From the NCBI GenBank assembly GCA_045593725.1, contig JAZNXE010000001.1, positions 1 through 51,222 on the forward strand: a stretch of 51,222 nt of DNA. Reading direction: 5' to 3'. This DNA is from HGM12713 sp045593725 (GTDB lineage Bacteria > Bacillota > Clostridia > Oscillospirales > CAG-272). Position numbers and translations under genes: made by a program. Position 1 is the first letter of the stretch, and each line of letters starts with the position of its first letter. Below the pieces are notes generated by a model that worked only from the letters and a program-made list of their open reading frames with translations, was not told where the DNA came from and searched no databases. Shown here piece by piece: positions 26,180 to 33,344 of the stretch.

Positions 26180-27467
26180 CAGAAAAGTTTTTGAAAATCC
26201 GCTTCTCGGCGAAAGCTATGAAAAGATAACTCTCCCCTGCGGACTTGACATTTATGTCTTCCGCAAGGAGCTTACCACCGCCTACGCTATATTGGGCGTG
26301 GGATACGGCTCGATACACTCGCGCTTTGCGTCCTCCCCCCACGGGGAGCTAAAAGACGTACCCGACGGTGTTGCCCATTTTCTTGAGCATAAGCTCTTTA
26401 TGAACGAGGACGGAAGCGATTCCTTTGAACACTTTTCGGAATACGGAGCTGACGCAAACGCATATACCTCCTTTAATAAAACAGCGTATCTTTTCAGCTG
26501 TACCGAAAATTTTGAGAAATCTCTCGGAGAGCTTTTGCGCTTTGTTACTCATCCTTATTTTACACCCCAGTCTGTTGACTCGGAAAAAGGTATTATTGCC
26601 GAGGAAATAAGGATGTACGACGACAGCCCCTCGGACAGATGCTTCTACGGTATGCTTGAGGGAATGTATGAAAATCACAGTATAAGGAAAAACATCTGCG
26701 GGTCTGTGGATTCCATATCAAAAATAACCTCGGATATTCTCTACCGCTGCTATAATACATTTTATAATCCGCAAAATATGGCTCTGGTAATTTGCGGTAA
26801 CGTTGACACAGATGCAGTCATAAGGATAGCCGAGGCGGAATTACCTTCATGCTCCCGTCCCTTTGTAACTAAGACCGATAATGAAAATATCGGTGAAGCT
26901 CCCTCTGCCTTTCGCCAATACGTTGAACAGCGGATGCAGGTATCAAAGCCCTTATTCAATATAGGCTTTAAAGACACCGATATTCCCTCTCTGCCAAAGG
27001 ACAGACAAAAAAAGGATGCCATAATGGCTATCCTTAATGAAATGATATTCTCCCGCGCGGGAAGGCTATATGAGCACCTTTTTGAAAACGGGCTTATATC
27101 TCCAAATATGTCCTACGGATATACCATATCCGCTACGTCTGCATACAATTCCATTGCGGGAGAGGCTGATGACCCCAAAAGAGTTCTAAAGGAGATATTC
27201 GATTATATAGACGGGCTCAGGTCACATGGACTGTCTTATGAGGATTTTTTGCGTGGCAAACGGGTAATGTACGCCGAGTTCGTAAAGTCCTTCGACTCCA
27301 CGGAAAATATTGCCAACAACCTTCTTTCCTTCATTTTTGAGGGCGCTGAGCTGCTTTCCTATGCGGATATAATAGAATCTGTGACCTTTGAAGACGTAGA
27401 AAAAGCCTTTGAAAAGGCATTTGCCCCGAAAAGCGTTTCGCTTTCCGTAATATTGCCACTGGAATAA
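26172..27467 (+). CDS. M16 peptidase, YmfH type (catalytic)
   Basis: A 431-residue zinc peptidase. The metal motif HFLEH is H69-H73 (VAHFLEHKLF), with the downstream glutamate in GIIAEEIRMYDD, as required for catalysis. Its start lies inside the end of the YmfF-like gene, so the two chains are coupled and probably form a heterodimer. No signal peptide is visible, so a cytosolic role such as peptide degradation is likely. The natural substrate is not known. lgt follows 22 bp downstream. Confidence 0.88.
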   Translation: MTDRKVFENPLLGESYEKITLPCGLDIYVFRKELTTAYAILGVGYGSIHSRFASSPHGELKDVPDGVAHFLEHKLFMNEDGSDSFEHFSEYGADANAYTSFNKTAYLFSCTENFEKSLGELLRFVTHPYFTPQSVDSEKGIIAEEIRMYDDSPSDRCFYGMLEGMYENHSIRKNICGSVDSISKITSDILYRCYNTFYNPQNMALVICGNVDTDAVIRIAEAELPSCSRPFVTKTDNENIGEAPSAFRQYVEQRMQVSKPLFNIGFKDTDIPSLPKDRQKKDAIMAILNEMIFSRAGRLYEHLFENGLISPNMSYGYTISATSAYNSIAGEADDPKRVLKEIFDYIDGLRSHGLSYEDFLRGKRVMYAEFVKSFDSTENIANNLLSFIFEGAELLSYADIIESVTFEDVEKAFEKAFAPKSVSLSVILPLE

Positions 27468-27489
27468 ATAAAAATAAAGGAGAAAAATT

Positions 27490-28452
27490 ATGACTACCGT
27501 TTCTTTTCCCGGCTTGGGAATAGGCGAATTCACCATTGACCCCGTAGCTATACGAATCCCCATAGGCGGCGGTATAGAGATACGCTGGTACGGAATACTT
27601 ATAGTTACAGGTATAATCCTTGCCTTTTTGTACTGCGCATACCGCGCAAAGCAGGAGGGTATAAGCTTTGACAATCTTCTTGATATAGCTATATTCACCA
27701 TAATATTTGCGGTTATCGGCGCAAGAGCTTATTACGTTCTCACCACCCTTGACCAATACGATAGCTTTTGGGAAATGATAGCCATCTGGAACGGCGGTAT
27801 AGCAATATACGGCGCTATCATAGCGGGTGCTATCACTATCTACGTAGTATGCAAAATAAAAAAGCTTAACGTCCTGAAAATGCTCGATGCTGCGGGTCCC
27901 GCGGTAATGATAGGTCAGATTATAGGCCGTTGGGGCAATTTCTGTAACGGAGAAGCATTTGGAAGCGAAATACCTCAGGAAAGCTGGCTCTACTTTATAA
28001 GAATGGGGCTAAGCTCGGGCAACACCGCCTTTAACACTATGTACGTTCATCCCACGTTTCTCTACGAATCATTGTGGAATCTCGTTGGATTTGTCATTAT
28101 TCACTTCCTGTACAAGAAGAAAAAGTTTGACGGTCAGATAGTTCTTATGTACCTCACCTGGTATGGCTTTGGAAGAATGTTTATCGAGGGATTGCGTACA
28201 GACAGTCTTTATATCCCGGGCACACCCATTCGTATATCTCAGGTCGTAGGATTTTTGTGCTTCGCGCTGGGAACACTCGCTCTTATCCTTTGCTTTATAA
28301 AAGCCAACAGACGCCAGAAGGATGCAGAAGAATATACGCTGGCTTACAAGAAGATATCCCGTCCTTCAAGCCTTTTTGAAGAAAACGAGGACAGTGATAT
28401 TTCACAGGATTTGGAAGAGGCAAGTGAGAATCAGGAAACGGAGGATAACTAA
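27490..28452 (+). CDS. lgt: Prolipoprotein diacylglyceryl transferase
   Basis: A 320-residue membrane enzyme that attaches diacylglycerol to the lipobox Cys. About seven hydrophobic segments span residues 30-275. The Lgt signature GRWGNFCNGEAFG is at 146-158 (catalytic Arg147), with the second conserved Arg in FGRMFIEGLRTDS. The C-terminal ~40 residues are acidic and polar, an extra tail beyond the usual end. RBS AAAGGAG precedes the ATG. It sits between the M16 pair and folD in one operon; the TAA touches the folD ATG directly. Confidence 0.95.
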   Translation: MTTVSFPGLGIGEFTIDPVAIRIPIGGGIEIRWYGILIVTGIILAFLYCAYRAKQEGISFDNLLDIAIFTIIFAVIGARAYYVLTTLDQYDSFWEMIAIWNGGIAIYGAIIAGAITIYVVCKIKKLNVLKMLDAAGPAVMIGQIIGRWGNFCNGEAFGSEIPQESWLYFIRMGLSSGNTAFNTMYVHPTFLYESLWNLVGFVIIHFLYKKKKFDGQIVLMYLTWYGFGRMFIEGLRTDSLYIPGTPIRISQVVGFLCFALGTLALILCFIKANRRQKDAEEYTLAYKKISRPSSLFEENEDSDISQDLEEASENQETEDN

Positions 28453-29304
28453 ATGGCTAATATAATTAACGGAAAAGAAATTTCAAAGGCAATAAGAGAA
28501 GAAATAAAGGAAGCTACCGAGCTTCTCGTTAAAGACACAGGTGTTCGCCCCGGTCTTGCGGTAATAATCGTAGGAGAAGACCCCGCCTCACAGGTATATG
28601 TCCGCAACAAAAAGAAGGCGTGCGACGAAGTGGGATTTTATTCCGAATCCTACGAGCTTCCCGAAAGCACAACTCAGGAGGAGCTTAACTCTCTGGTGGA
28701 CAAGCTTAACAAGAATGAGAAAATTCACGGAATACTTTGTCAGCTTCCCTTGCCTAAGCACCTTGATGAAAATGAGGTCATTATGCGCATATCACCCTCC
28801 AAGGACGTTGACGCCTTCCACCCCGAAAACGTAGGCAAGATAATGATTGGCGACTATTCCTTCCTTCCCTGCACTCCCGCGGGAGTTATGGCTTTGCTTG
28901 AACGTAGCGGAATTGAGGTTTCAGGTAAGGAATGTGTAGTAGTTGGACGCTCCAACATTGTAGGAAAGCCTCAGGCTATGCTCCTTCTCCACGATAACGG
29001 CACTGTGACTATATGTCACAGCAGGACAAAAAAACTTGCTGAGGTGTGCCGCAGAGCAGATATTCTGGTAGCGGCTATCGGAAAAGCTGATTTCTTCACG
29101 GGAGATATGGTAAAAGAGGGCGCGGTCGTTATCGACGTAGGTATGAACAGACGAGCGGACGGAAAGCTTACAGGTGACGTTGACTTTGCTTCGGTTGAGC
29201 CTAAGGCATCATACATTACCCCAGTTCCCGGCGGAGTTGGTCCTATGACTATTACAATGCTTATGCAAAACACCCTCACAGCAGCTAAAAATTCTGTTAA
29301 ATAA
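28453..29304 (+). CDS. folD: Bifunctional methylene-THF dehydrogenase/methenyl-THF cyclohydrolase
   Basis: A 283-residue enzyme of one-carbon folate metabolism interconverting 5,10-methylene-, methenyl- and 10-formyl-THF, using NADP. Signatures in order: YVRNKKKACDEVG (catalytic Lys), GILCQLPLPKHL, KDVDAFHPENVG, PCTPAGVMALL, VVGRSNIVGKP (NADP Rossmann) and the C-terminal TPVPGGVGPMTITMLMQNT. Length is standard. It starts immediately at the lgt stop and is the last gene of the operon. Confidence 0.96.
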   Translation: MANIINGKEISKAIREEIKEATELLVKDTGVRPGLAVIIVGEDPASQVYVRNKKKACDEVGFYSESYELPESTTQEELNSLVDKLNKNEKIHGILCQLPLPKHLDENEVIMRISPSKDVDAFHPENVGKIMIGDYSFLPCTPAGVMALLERSGIEVSGKECVVVGRSNIVGKPQAMLLLHDNGTVTICHSRTKKLAEVCRRADILVAAIGKADFFTGDMVKEGAVVIDVGMNRRADGKLTGDVDFASVEPKASYITPVPGGVGPMTITMLMQNTLTAAKNSVK

Positions 29305-29369
29305 GCAAATATATCTTTTGAGTTGTTTAAGATATTTGCGTCCAGAATCATACAAATCTTCTCATATAT

Positions 29370-29395
29370 AAAGGGCTCCCTGTCGGGAGCCCTTT
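29370..29395. terminator. Terminator hairpin between folD and the Asn/Gln peptide gene
   Basis: Stem AAAGGGCTCCC / GGGAGCCCTTT with a TGTC loop, 11 bp. It is 66 nt after folD and 4 nt past the stop codon of the minus-strand peptide gene; the T-rich side favours the minus strand. Confidence 0.8.
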
Positions 29396-29399
29396 AACC

Positions 29400-29573
29400 T
29401 TATCTGTACTGATTCTGATTGTTCTTGTTCTGGCTGTTCTGGTTATTCTTGTTCTGGCTGTTCTGGTTATTCTTGTTCTGGCTGTTCTGGTTATTCTTGT
29501 TCTGGTTGTTCTGGTTCTGGTTGTTCTGATTCTGGTTGTTCTGGTTCTGGTTGTTCTGGTTCTGGTTGTTCAT
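29400..29573 (-). CDS. Asn/Gln-rich tandem-repeat peptide
   Basis: A 57-residue ORF made almost only of Asn and Gln with a few Lys, Ser and a Tyr-Arg end. It begins at an ATG with a strong AAGGAGG 9 nt upstream and stops at TAA just before a terminator, so it looks like a genuine gene despite the repetition. Two repeat units are visible: a 15-nt unit encoding QNQNN in the N-terminal half, and a 24-nt unit encoding QNKNNQNS, three copies, in the C-terminal half. The codons are nearly all CAG and AAC. No known domain. Such peptides could be spore or coat proteins, low-complexity assembly proteins, or repeat-expanded leftovers; no function is claimed. Confidence 0.65.
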   Translation of the reverse strand: MNNQNQNNQNQNNQNQNNQNQNNQNKNNQNSQNKNNQNSQNKNNQNSQNKNNQNQYR

Positions 29574-29665
29574 ACTATTTTTCCTCCTTATATGGATTTA
29601 AAAATAGTTTGTCTTTATTATTAAAAAATATTCATATATTTATCAATAAAATTTAACCTCCCAAC

Positions 29666-29701
29666 ACAAAAGAGCACCCACAGAAAGTGAGTGCTGCTTT
29701 T
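29666..29701 (-). terminator. Probable terminator of the TetR/membrane protein operon
   Basis: On the minus strand AGCACTCAC pairs with GTGGGTGCT (one G-T wobble), 5-nt loop, followed by CTTTTGTGT. Downstream of the membrane protein gene ending at 29829. A 60-residue open frame across this hairpin has no RBS and is not called. Confidence 0.6.
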
Positions 29702-29792
29702 TGAAATAATCTCCGCGTGCTTTAATTATCTCTTGGAGTTTTGGCGTAGGTGTCCCATATCGTGAACATCGTGAGCATCGTGGCATAAAGTG

Positions 29793-29812
29793 TTGCACCA
29801 AATTTGCCCCAA
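29793..29812. repeat. Direct repeat, left copy, flanking the TetR cassette
   Basis: TTGCACCAAATTTGCCCCAA. It matches the copy at 31536-31555 at 18 of 20 positions and has the same orientation. It may be a duplicated target or attachment-type site. Confidence 0.5.
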
Positions 29813-29828
29813 TATTCAACGCCATATT

Positions 29829-30416
29829 TCAATCGTTCAAAGAGCTAAACAATATTTTCTTGCTTCGCACAAGATTCAGTCCGAGCAGAAAAACTATTAT
29901 GCATACGGCAGAACCGAGAGTGGCGTTCATAATCAATATCTCGGTTTCGGTCATTCCCTCAAAGGATACAAGCATTGAGCGTTGCAATGCGAAGATGGAT
30001 ACAAAGGCATCCGCAAAGGATATATTTCGTAGCGTTATGATCGCCCCTGAAGTACTGCGACGAGATTTTACAAGATTGATTGTCGCAAGCGTAATTTTAG
30101 TAAAGGCATAAACCGCCATTGCTATCATTACGATCATATGAAATTCGTGTCCTCTATCACGAACTACCGATAAAATAACAGTTCCGGCAAGAGGAATGGA
30201 AAGTGCCATCAACATCCCCCCTGTAAATTTGGTAATAAGCCGTTCCTTTGACTTGGTGCATAGCACCGCAAAGCGAACTATACTTAAAATCAAGTAATAC
30301 GAGCCGAGCGTTAATAACCACCACGAGCTTGACACAATGCCAAACACAAGATGGTATGCACCAAACGCAACATTAAAAATCAAGCTGACAAGAGCGAATT
30401 TGAGCGTCTTATCCAT
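29829..30416 (-). CDS. Multi-pass membrane protein, unknown
   Basis: A 195-residue integral membrane protein with about six hydrophobic segments and short charged loops. The start at 30416 is set by AGAGG upstream, and the ATG lies 8 nt inside the 3' end of the TetR gene, so translation is coupled. No transporter signature is recognised. As the partner of a TetR repressor it may be an efflux or stress-response membrane protein, by context only. Confidence 0.7.
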   Translation of the reverse strand: MDKTLKFALVSLIFNVAFGAYHLVFGIVSSSWWLLTLGSYYLILSIVRFAVLCTKSKERLITKFTGGMLMALSIPLAGTVILSVVRDRGHEFHMIVMIAMAVYAFTKITLATINLVKSRRSTSGAIITLRNISFADAFVSIFALQRSMLVSFEGMTETEILIMNATLGSAVCIIVFLLGLNLVRSKKILFSSLND

Positions 30417-31005
30417 CGATATTCCTCTCGCCCAATACACAATCTGTGATAATCTTGATTACCGTATCCATATCGTCGGAGCACTTCTTATCGAGCCATT
30501 CCATCACGATAGCGAACACGCCCGTCAGATAGAATTTTATCATATAGGCACGTTCCTTCTCGGGAACGTGAAAGCGTGAGAGGATGGGATTGAAGATATG
30601 GATGAACATCTTGCTGTACACTTCATCCATATTCAAGGAATTGAATTGCTTGATAGCAACCTTAAATATTCTCTGATTATCCTTGATAAAGGTAAGATAT
30701 GGTGTGAGATATTCGGATGTTACGAAAACCAAGTCGCCGAGCTCGGAATTTTCAAAGCGTTCCGTAATTCCTTTTGTATCGGCAGAGTAATAGGCAAAGT
30801 GCTTATCAAGGATATATATGGTAGTTTCCTTTAATAAATCCGCAGTATTCTCATAATGTAGGTAAAAGGTGGACCGATTTACCCCTGCCACCTCGCAGAT
30901 TTCCTTGATGGTGATATATTCAAAGTCCTTCTTCTCAAGTAACGTAATGAGGGCTTCGTCCATTCTGATTGCCGTATTAAAATATTTGCTTTCGTTTTTA
31001 TTCAT
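30409..31005 (-). CDS. TetR/AcrR family transcriptional regulator
   Basis: A 198-residue one-domain repressor-like protein. The N-terminal helix-turn-helix (about 25-50) includes ITIKEICEVAGVNRSTFYLHY, the TetR signature ending in F-Y-x-H-F/Y. The remainder is helical with a TetR C-terminal domain of the DhaS-like type. RBS AAGGAGGG precedes the ATG. It lies between two small membrane protein genes and probably regulates their expression; the ligand is unknown. Confidence 0.9.
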   Translation of the reverse strand: MNKNESKYFNTAIRMDEALITLLEKKDFEYITIKEICEVAGVNRSTFYLHYENTADLLKETTIYILDKHFAYYSADTKGITERFENSELGDLVFVTSEYLTPYLTFIKDNQRIFKVAIKQFNSLNMDEVYSKMFIHIFNPILSRFHVPEKERAYMIKFYLTGVFAIVMEWLDKKCSDDMDTVIKIITDCVLGERNIDG

Positions 31006-31025
31006 AAGACGCCCTCCTTGGTAGT

Positions 31026-31379
31026 TTACTTTCCTTCGCTGATCTCTCTTGCAAGTTCCACGATCTCATAAGCGTATTTTTTCTTGCCGCTTTCGAGCAT
31101 TTTCTTATAGATAGGATAATTGACACCACATCCAATCATACCGATAATGCCAATAGCAATACCTAAAGCCATGTCTGCAACGCCGCTACCGATAACCTGC
31201 ATTGCAAGGCACATTCCCGTACCAAATACAAGGGCGAAAATAATACCGAAGGTATAGGTAAAGATGATTGCAGGTAGTTTGGCCTTTCTATCGAGTTTGC
31301 GAAGTGCAACGATTTTGGAGCTGTCCTTGGGAGCATACTCCTTTGCAATTGATTCTGCGTAAATTTTGTCTGTATTCAT
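31026..31379 (-). CDS. Small membrane protein, unknown
   Basis: A 117-residue protein: a charged N terminus (~35 residues), two membrane segments (about 37-60 and 68-92), and a charged helical tail. Similar Clostridia proteins are sometimes auto-annotated as dihydropteridine reductase, for which nothing in the sequence speaks; I would not use that name. RBS AAAGGAGA precedes the ATG. First gene of the three-gene operon, with the TetR gene 20 bp downstream. Confidence 0.75.
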   Translation of the reverse strand: MNTDKIYAESIAKEYAPKDSSKIVALRKLDRKAKLPAIIFTYTFGIIFALVFGTGMCLAMQVIGSGVADMALGIAIGIIGMIGCGVNYPIYKKMLESGKKKYAYEIVELAREISEGK

Positions 31380-31483
31380 TTTGTTTCTCCTTTTCGGCTT
31401 GTTTTTATTGTGACTATATTATACCAACTGTCAAAGAGAAACAGAACAACAAGATTAGTTTAATGTGTTGATTTTACAAATAA

Positions 31484-31512
31484 ATTATACCAAAAAACAA
31501 TCAATATGTAAA
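31484..31512 (-). promoter_or_regulatory. Probable promoter of the TetR cassette
   Basis: Minus strand TTTACA (31512-31507), 17 nt, TATAAT (31489-31484). A second TTGGTATAAT copy lies nearer the gene around 31420-31435; the paired copies could be an operator, which is speculative. Confidence 0.5.
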
Positions 31513-31535
31513 TAGTTTATTAGCTGCATGCGTGC

Positions 31536-31555
31536 TTGCGCCAAATTTGCACCAA
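31536..31555. repeat. Direct repeat, right copy, flanking the TetR cassette
   Basis: TTGCGCCAAATTTGCACCAA. It differs from the left copy at two of 20 positions. The adjacent AAATTTGC (31543-31550) and GCAAATTT (31558-31565) also form an 8-bp inverted repeat. Confidence 0.5.
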
Positions 31556-31573
31556 AGGCAAATTTTCTGCAAA

Positions 31574-31612
31574 AGAAAAACCCCGAAAACCGTTGTGGTA
31601 TCGGGGTTTTTT
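31574..31612 (-). terminator. Terminator of rplM-rpsI
   Basis: On the minus strand AAAAACCCCGA pairs with TCGGGGTTTTT, 11-bp stem, 14-nt loop, ending in a T-run. It lies 22 nt past the rpsI stop. Confidence 0.85.
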
Positions 31613-31634
31613 GATAATTGCCGTAAGGCTGTAA

Positions 31635-32036
31635 TTATCTCTTTGAGAACTGAGGAGCACGACGAGCGCCCTTGAGTCCGTATTTCTTTCTTTCCTTCAT
31701 ACGAGGGTCACGAGTGAGGAAGCCTGCTGCCTTAAGAGCGGGCTTGTTGTTCTCGTCAGCCTGTACGAGAGCTCTTGCAAGACCGTGACGTATTGCGCCT
31801 GCCTGTCCCGAAAGACCGCCGCCGTTTACAGTTGCGATTATATCGAACTTACCTGCTGTTTCGGTTACGCCAAAGGGCTGGTTTACGATGAGCTTGAGTG
31901 TCTCAAGTCCAAAGTATTCGTCGATATCCTTCTTGTTTATTGTGATAACACCTGTGCCGGGAACTATGCGAACACGGGCAACACTCTTTTTTCTTCTTCC
32001 TGTTCCGTAGAAGTAGGGCTTAGAACTTGTATACAT
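31635..32036 (-). CDS. rpsI: 30S ribosomal protein S9
   Basis: A 133-residue S9 protein, with the family opening YGTGRRKKSVARV, the internal GGGLSGQAGAIRHGLARAL motif and the C-terminal KKYGLKGARRAPQFSKR tail that reaches the P site. RBS AAGGAGG precedes the ATG at 32036. It follows rplM by 13 bp, the universal rplM-rpsI order. Confidence 0.97.
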   Translation of the reverse strand: MYTSSKPYFYGTGRRKKSVARVRIVPGTGVITINKKDIDEYFGLETLKLIVNQPFGVTETAGKFDIIATVNGGGLSGQAGAIRHGLARALVQADENNKPALKAAGFLTRDPRMKERKKYGLKGARRAPQFSKR

Positions 32037-32049
32037 GTTTATGTCCTCC

Positions 32050-32481
32050 TTACTTTATCTCAACAGCTACGGGCTTCTGTGCCGCGTGGTTGTGCTCAGC
32101 GCCTGCGAATACCTTAAGTCTGGTGATAGACTTTGCGCCGATTGTGTTGTGAGGAAGCATTCCCTTTACTGCAAGCTCCATTGCAAGCTCGGGCTTTGTA
32201 GCCATAAGGGTCTTGTACTGTACTTCCTTAAGTCCGCCAATATATCCGCTGTGGCGGCGGTAGTACTTCTGCTCAAGCTTCTTACCTGTAAGAATTGCCT
32301 TGTCTGCATTGATGATGATAACGAACTCACCGCAATCCACGTGGGGGGTGAACTCGGGACGGTGCTTTCCGCGGAGTATGTTAGCAGCGGTTACTGCAAC
32401 GCGGCCCATGGGCTTTCCTGCAGCATCGAGAACATACCACTTGCGTTCAACCGTTTCAACTTTTGCCATATAGGTTGACAT
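32050..32481 (-). CDS. rplM: 50S ribosomal protein L13
   Basis: A 143-residue L13 with the motifs KWYVLDAAGKPMGRVA, HVDCGEFVIIINADK, YRRHSGYIGG and the MLPHNTIG segment. RBS TTGGAGGA precedes the ATG. First gene of rplM-rpsI with a perfect consensus promoter 46 nt upstream. Confidence 0.97.
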   Translation of the reverse strand: MSTYMAKVETVERKWYVLDAAGKPMGRVAVTAANILRGKHRPEFTPHVDCGEFVIIINADKAILTGKKLEQKYYRRHSGYIGGLKEVQYKTLMATKPELAMELAVKGMLPHNTIGAKSITRLKVFAGAEHNHAAQKPVAVEIK

Positions 32482-32526
32482 AGTTAATAATCCTCCAAAT
32501 TTTTGTTTTATTTTTCACACTTGCAT

Positions 32527-32555
32527 ATTATATCACGGAGTTATTTGCTTGTCAA
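32527..32555 (-). promoter_or_regulatory. Consensus promoter for rplM-rpsI
   Basis: Minus strand TTGACA (32555-32550), 17 nt, TATAAT (32532-32527). The leader to the rplM ATG would be about 40 nt, too short for a known ribosomal-protein leader structure. The rest of 32556-32753 is AT-rich and I see no gene. Confidence 0.9.
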
Positions 32556-32753
32556 TACCTTTTTTAAAAAAAGTTTTAAAATTTTAATTTAACTACATAC
32601 AATCTCTCTTTTTCTCGCGAAATCACCCTATTTGCTCTTAAATCCTCTTTTGTTATTTTACTTTTTTAGTCATTGACAACTTGTCTTTTTATGGTGCAAA
32701 TAAGGCAAAGTAGGATATGGGAGACCTATAAAGAACAAGAATGGGTAATATTT

Positions 32754-32786
32754 TAGGCAGTATCAAATTGATACTGCCTATTTTTA
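32754..32786 (+). terminator. Hairpin with plus-strand terminator polarity
   Basis: Stem TAGGCAGTATC / GATACTGCCTA, 11 bp, 5-nt loop, followed by TTTTTATA on the plus strand. It is immediately downstream of spoVFB on the minus strand, yet the T-run is on the opposite strand, where no gene is recognised between 32482 and 32753. Confidence 0.6.
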
Positions 32787-33344
32787 TATGAATATTTTTT
32801 GGTATTGCTTTCCTTGAAGTGCCGCGTCAAGAGTTGGACGCAAAAGAGTAAAATCCGCCACCAGTGAATGGGGCTTGTTTTTGGGGTCATCCTGAATCAT
32901 AGGTACGAAATATACGTTTTTTCGATTTAGCATTGTTGCTATATTCTTCAGATTTGCCGAGAGAGCGTCGTTTGAAGCAAGGGATATAATGAGCGGTCTG
33001 TCGCCCCTTAGGTGTGCCTTTGCCGCCATAGATACTGAGGTATCGGTTATTCCCTGCGCCAGCTTAGCAAGTGTATTACCCGTACAAGGACAAATTATAA
33101 GCGCCTCCAGCTGAAGCTTAGGACCTAACGGCTCAGCATCCACAACTGTATGAATACTCTTTTTTCCACAAAGGACAAATAGCTTATCCTGAAGCTCTTG
33201 AGCCTTTCCAAAACGGGTATCTGTAGAAAATACGTTTTCGCTCACAATGGGAAGTATATCTTTTTCATCATTAACAAGCAATTGCAATTGTTCAAGGGAT
33301 TTTCCATGGGTACAGTATGAGCCACACATAGCAAAGCCTATCAT
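32784..33344 (-). CDS. spoVFB: Dipicolinate synthase subunit B
   Basis: A 186-residue flavoprotein of the UbiX/dipicolinate synthase B type. The N terminus IGFAMCGSYCTHGK binds the flavin phosphate. Motif IICPCTGNTLAKLAQGITDT is typical. With subunit A it oxidises dihydrodipicolinate to dipicolinic acid in the mother cell. It starts inside the spoVFA stop with a 4-bp ATGA overlap, so the two subunits are coupled. Presence implies endospore formation. Confidence 0.95.
   Translation of the reverse strand: MIGFAMCGSYCTHGKSLEQLQLLVNDEKDILPIVSENVFSTDTRFGKAQELQDKLFVLCGKKSIHTVVDAEPLGPKLQLEALIICPCTGNTLAKLAQGITDTSVSMAAKAHLRGDRPLIISLASNDALSANLKNIATMLNRKNVYFVPMIQDDPKNKPHSLVADFTLLRPTLDAALQGKQYQKIFI

Noticed and set aside
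29401..29573. Repeated units read as a possible CRISPR array or simple microsatellite
   Set aside because: Units are 15 and 24 nt without unique spacers, and they keep one reading frame with an RBS and stop.
29643..29825. A 60-codon minus-strand frame downstream of the membrane protein
   Set aside because: It crosses a terminator hairpin and a direct repeat and has no RBS; likely non-coding or a decayed fragment.
31026..31379. Dihydropteridine reductase as a name for the 117-residue protein
   Set aside because: It is a two-segment membrane protein with no dinucleotide-binding motif.
31413..31445. TTGACA next to TATAAT near the small membrane protein gene
   Set aside because: Spacing is only five nucleotides, too short for a promoter; the pair at 31484-31512 has proper spacing.
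32482..32526. Possible ribosomal-protein leader structure ahead of rplM
   Set aside because: The leader is only about 40 nt and no stable stem is visible.
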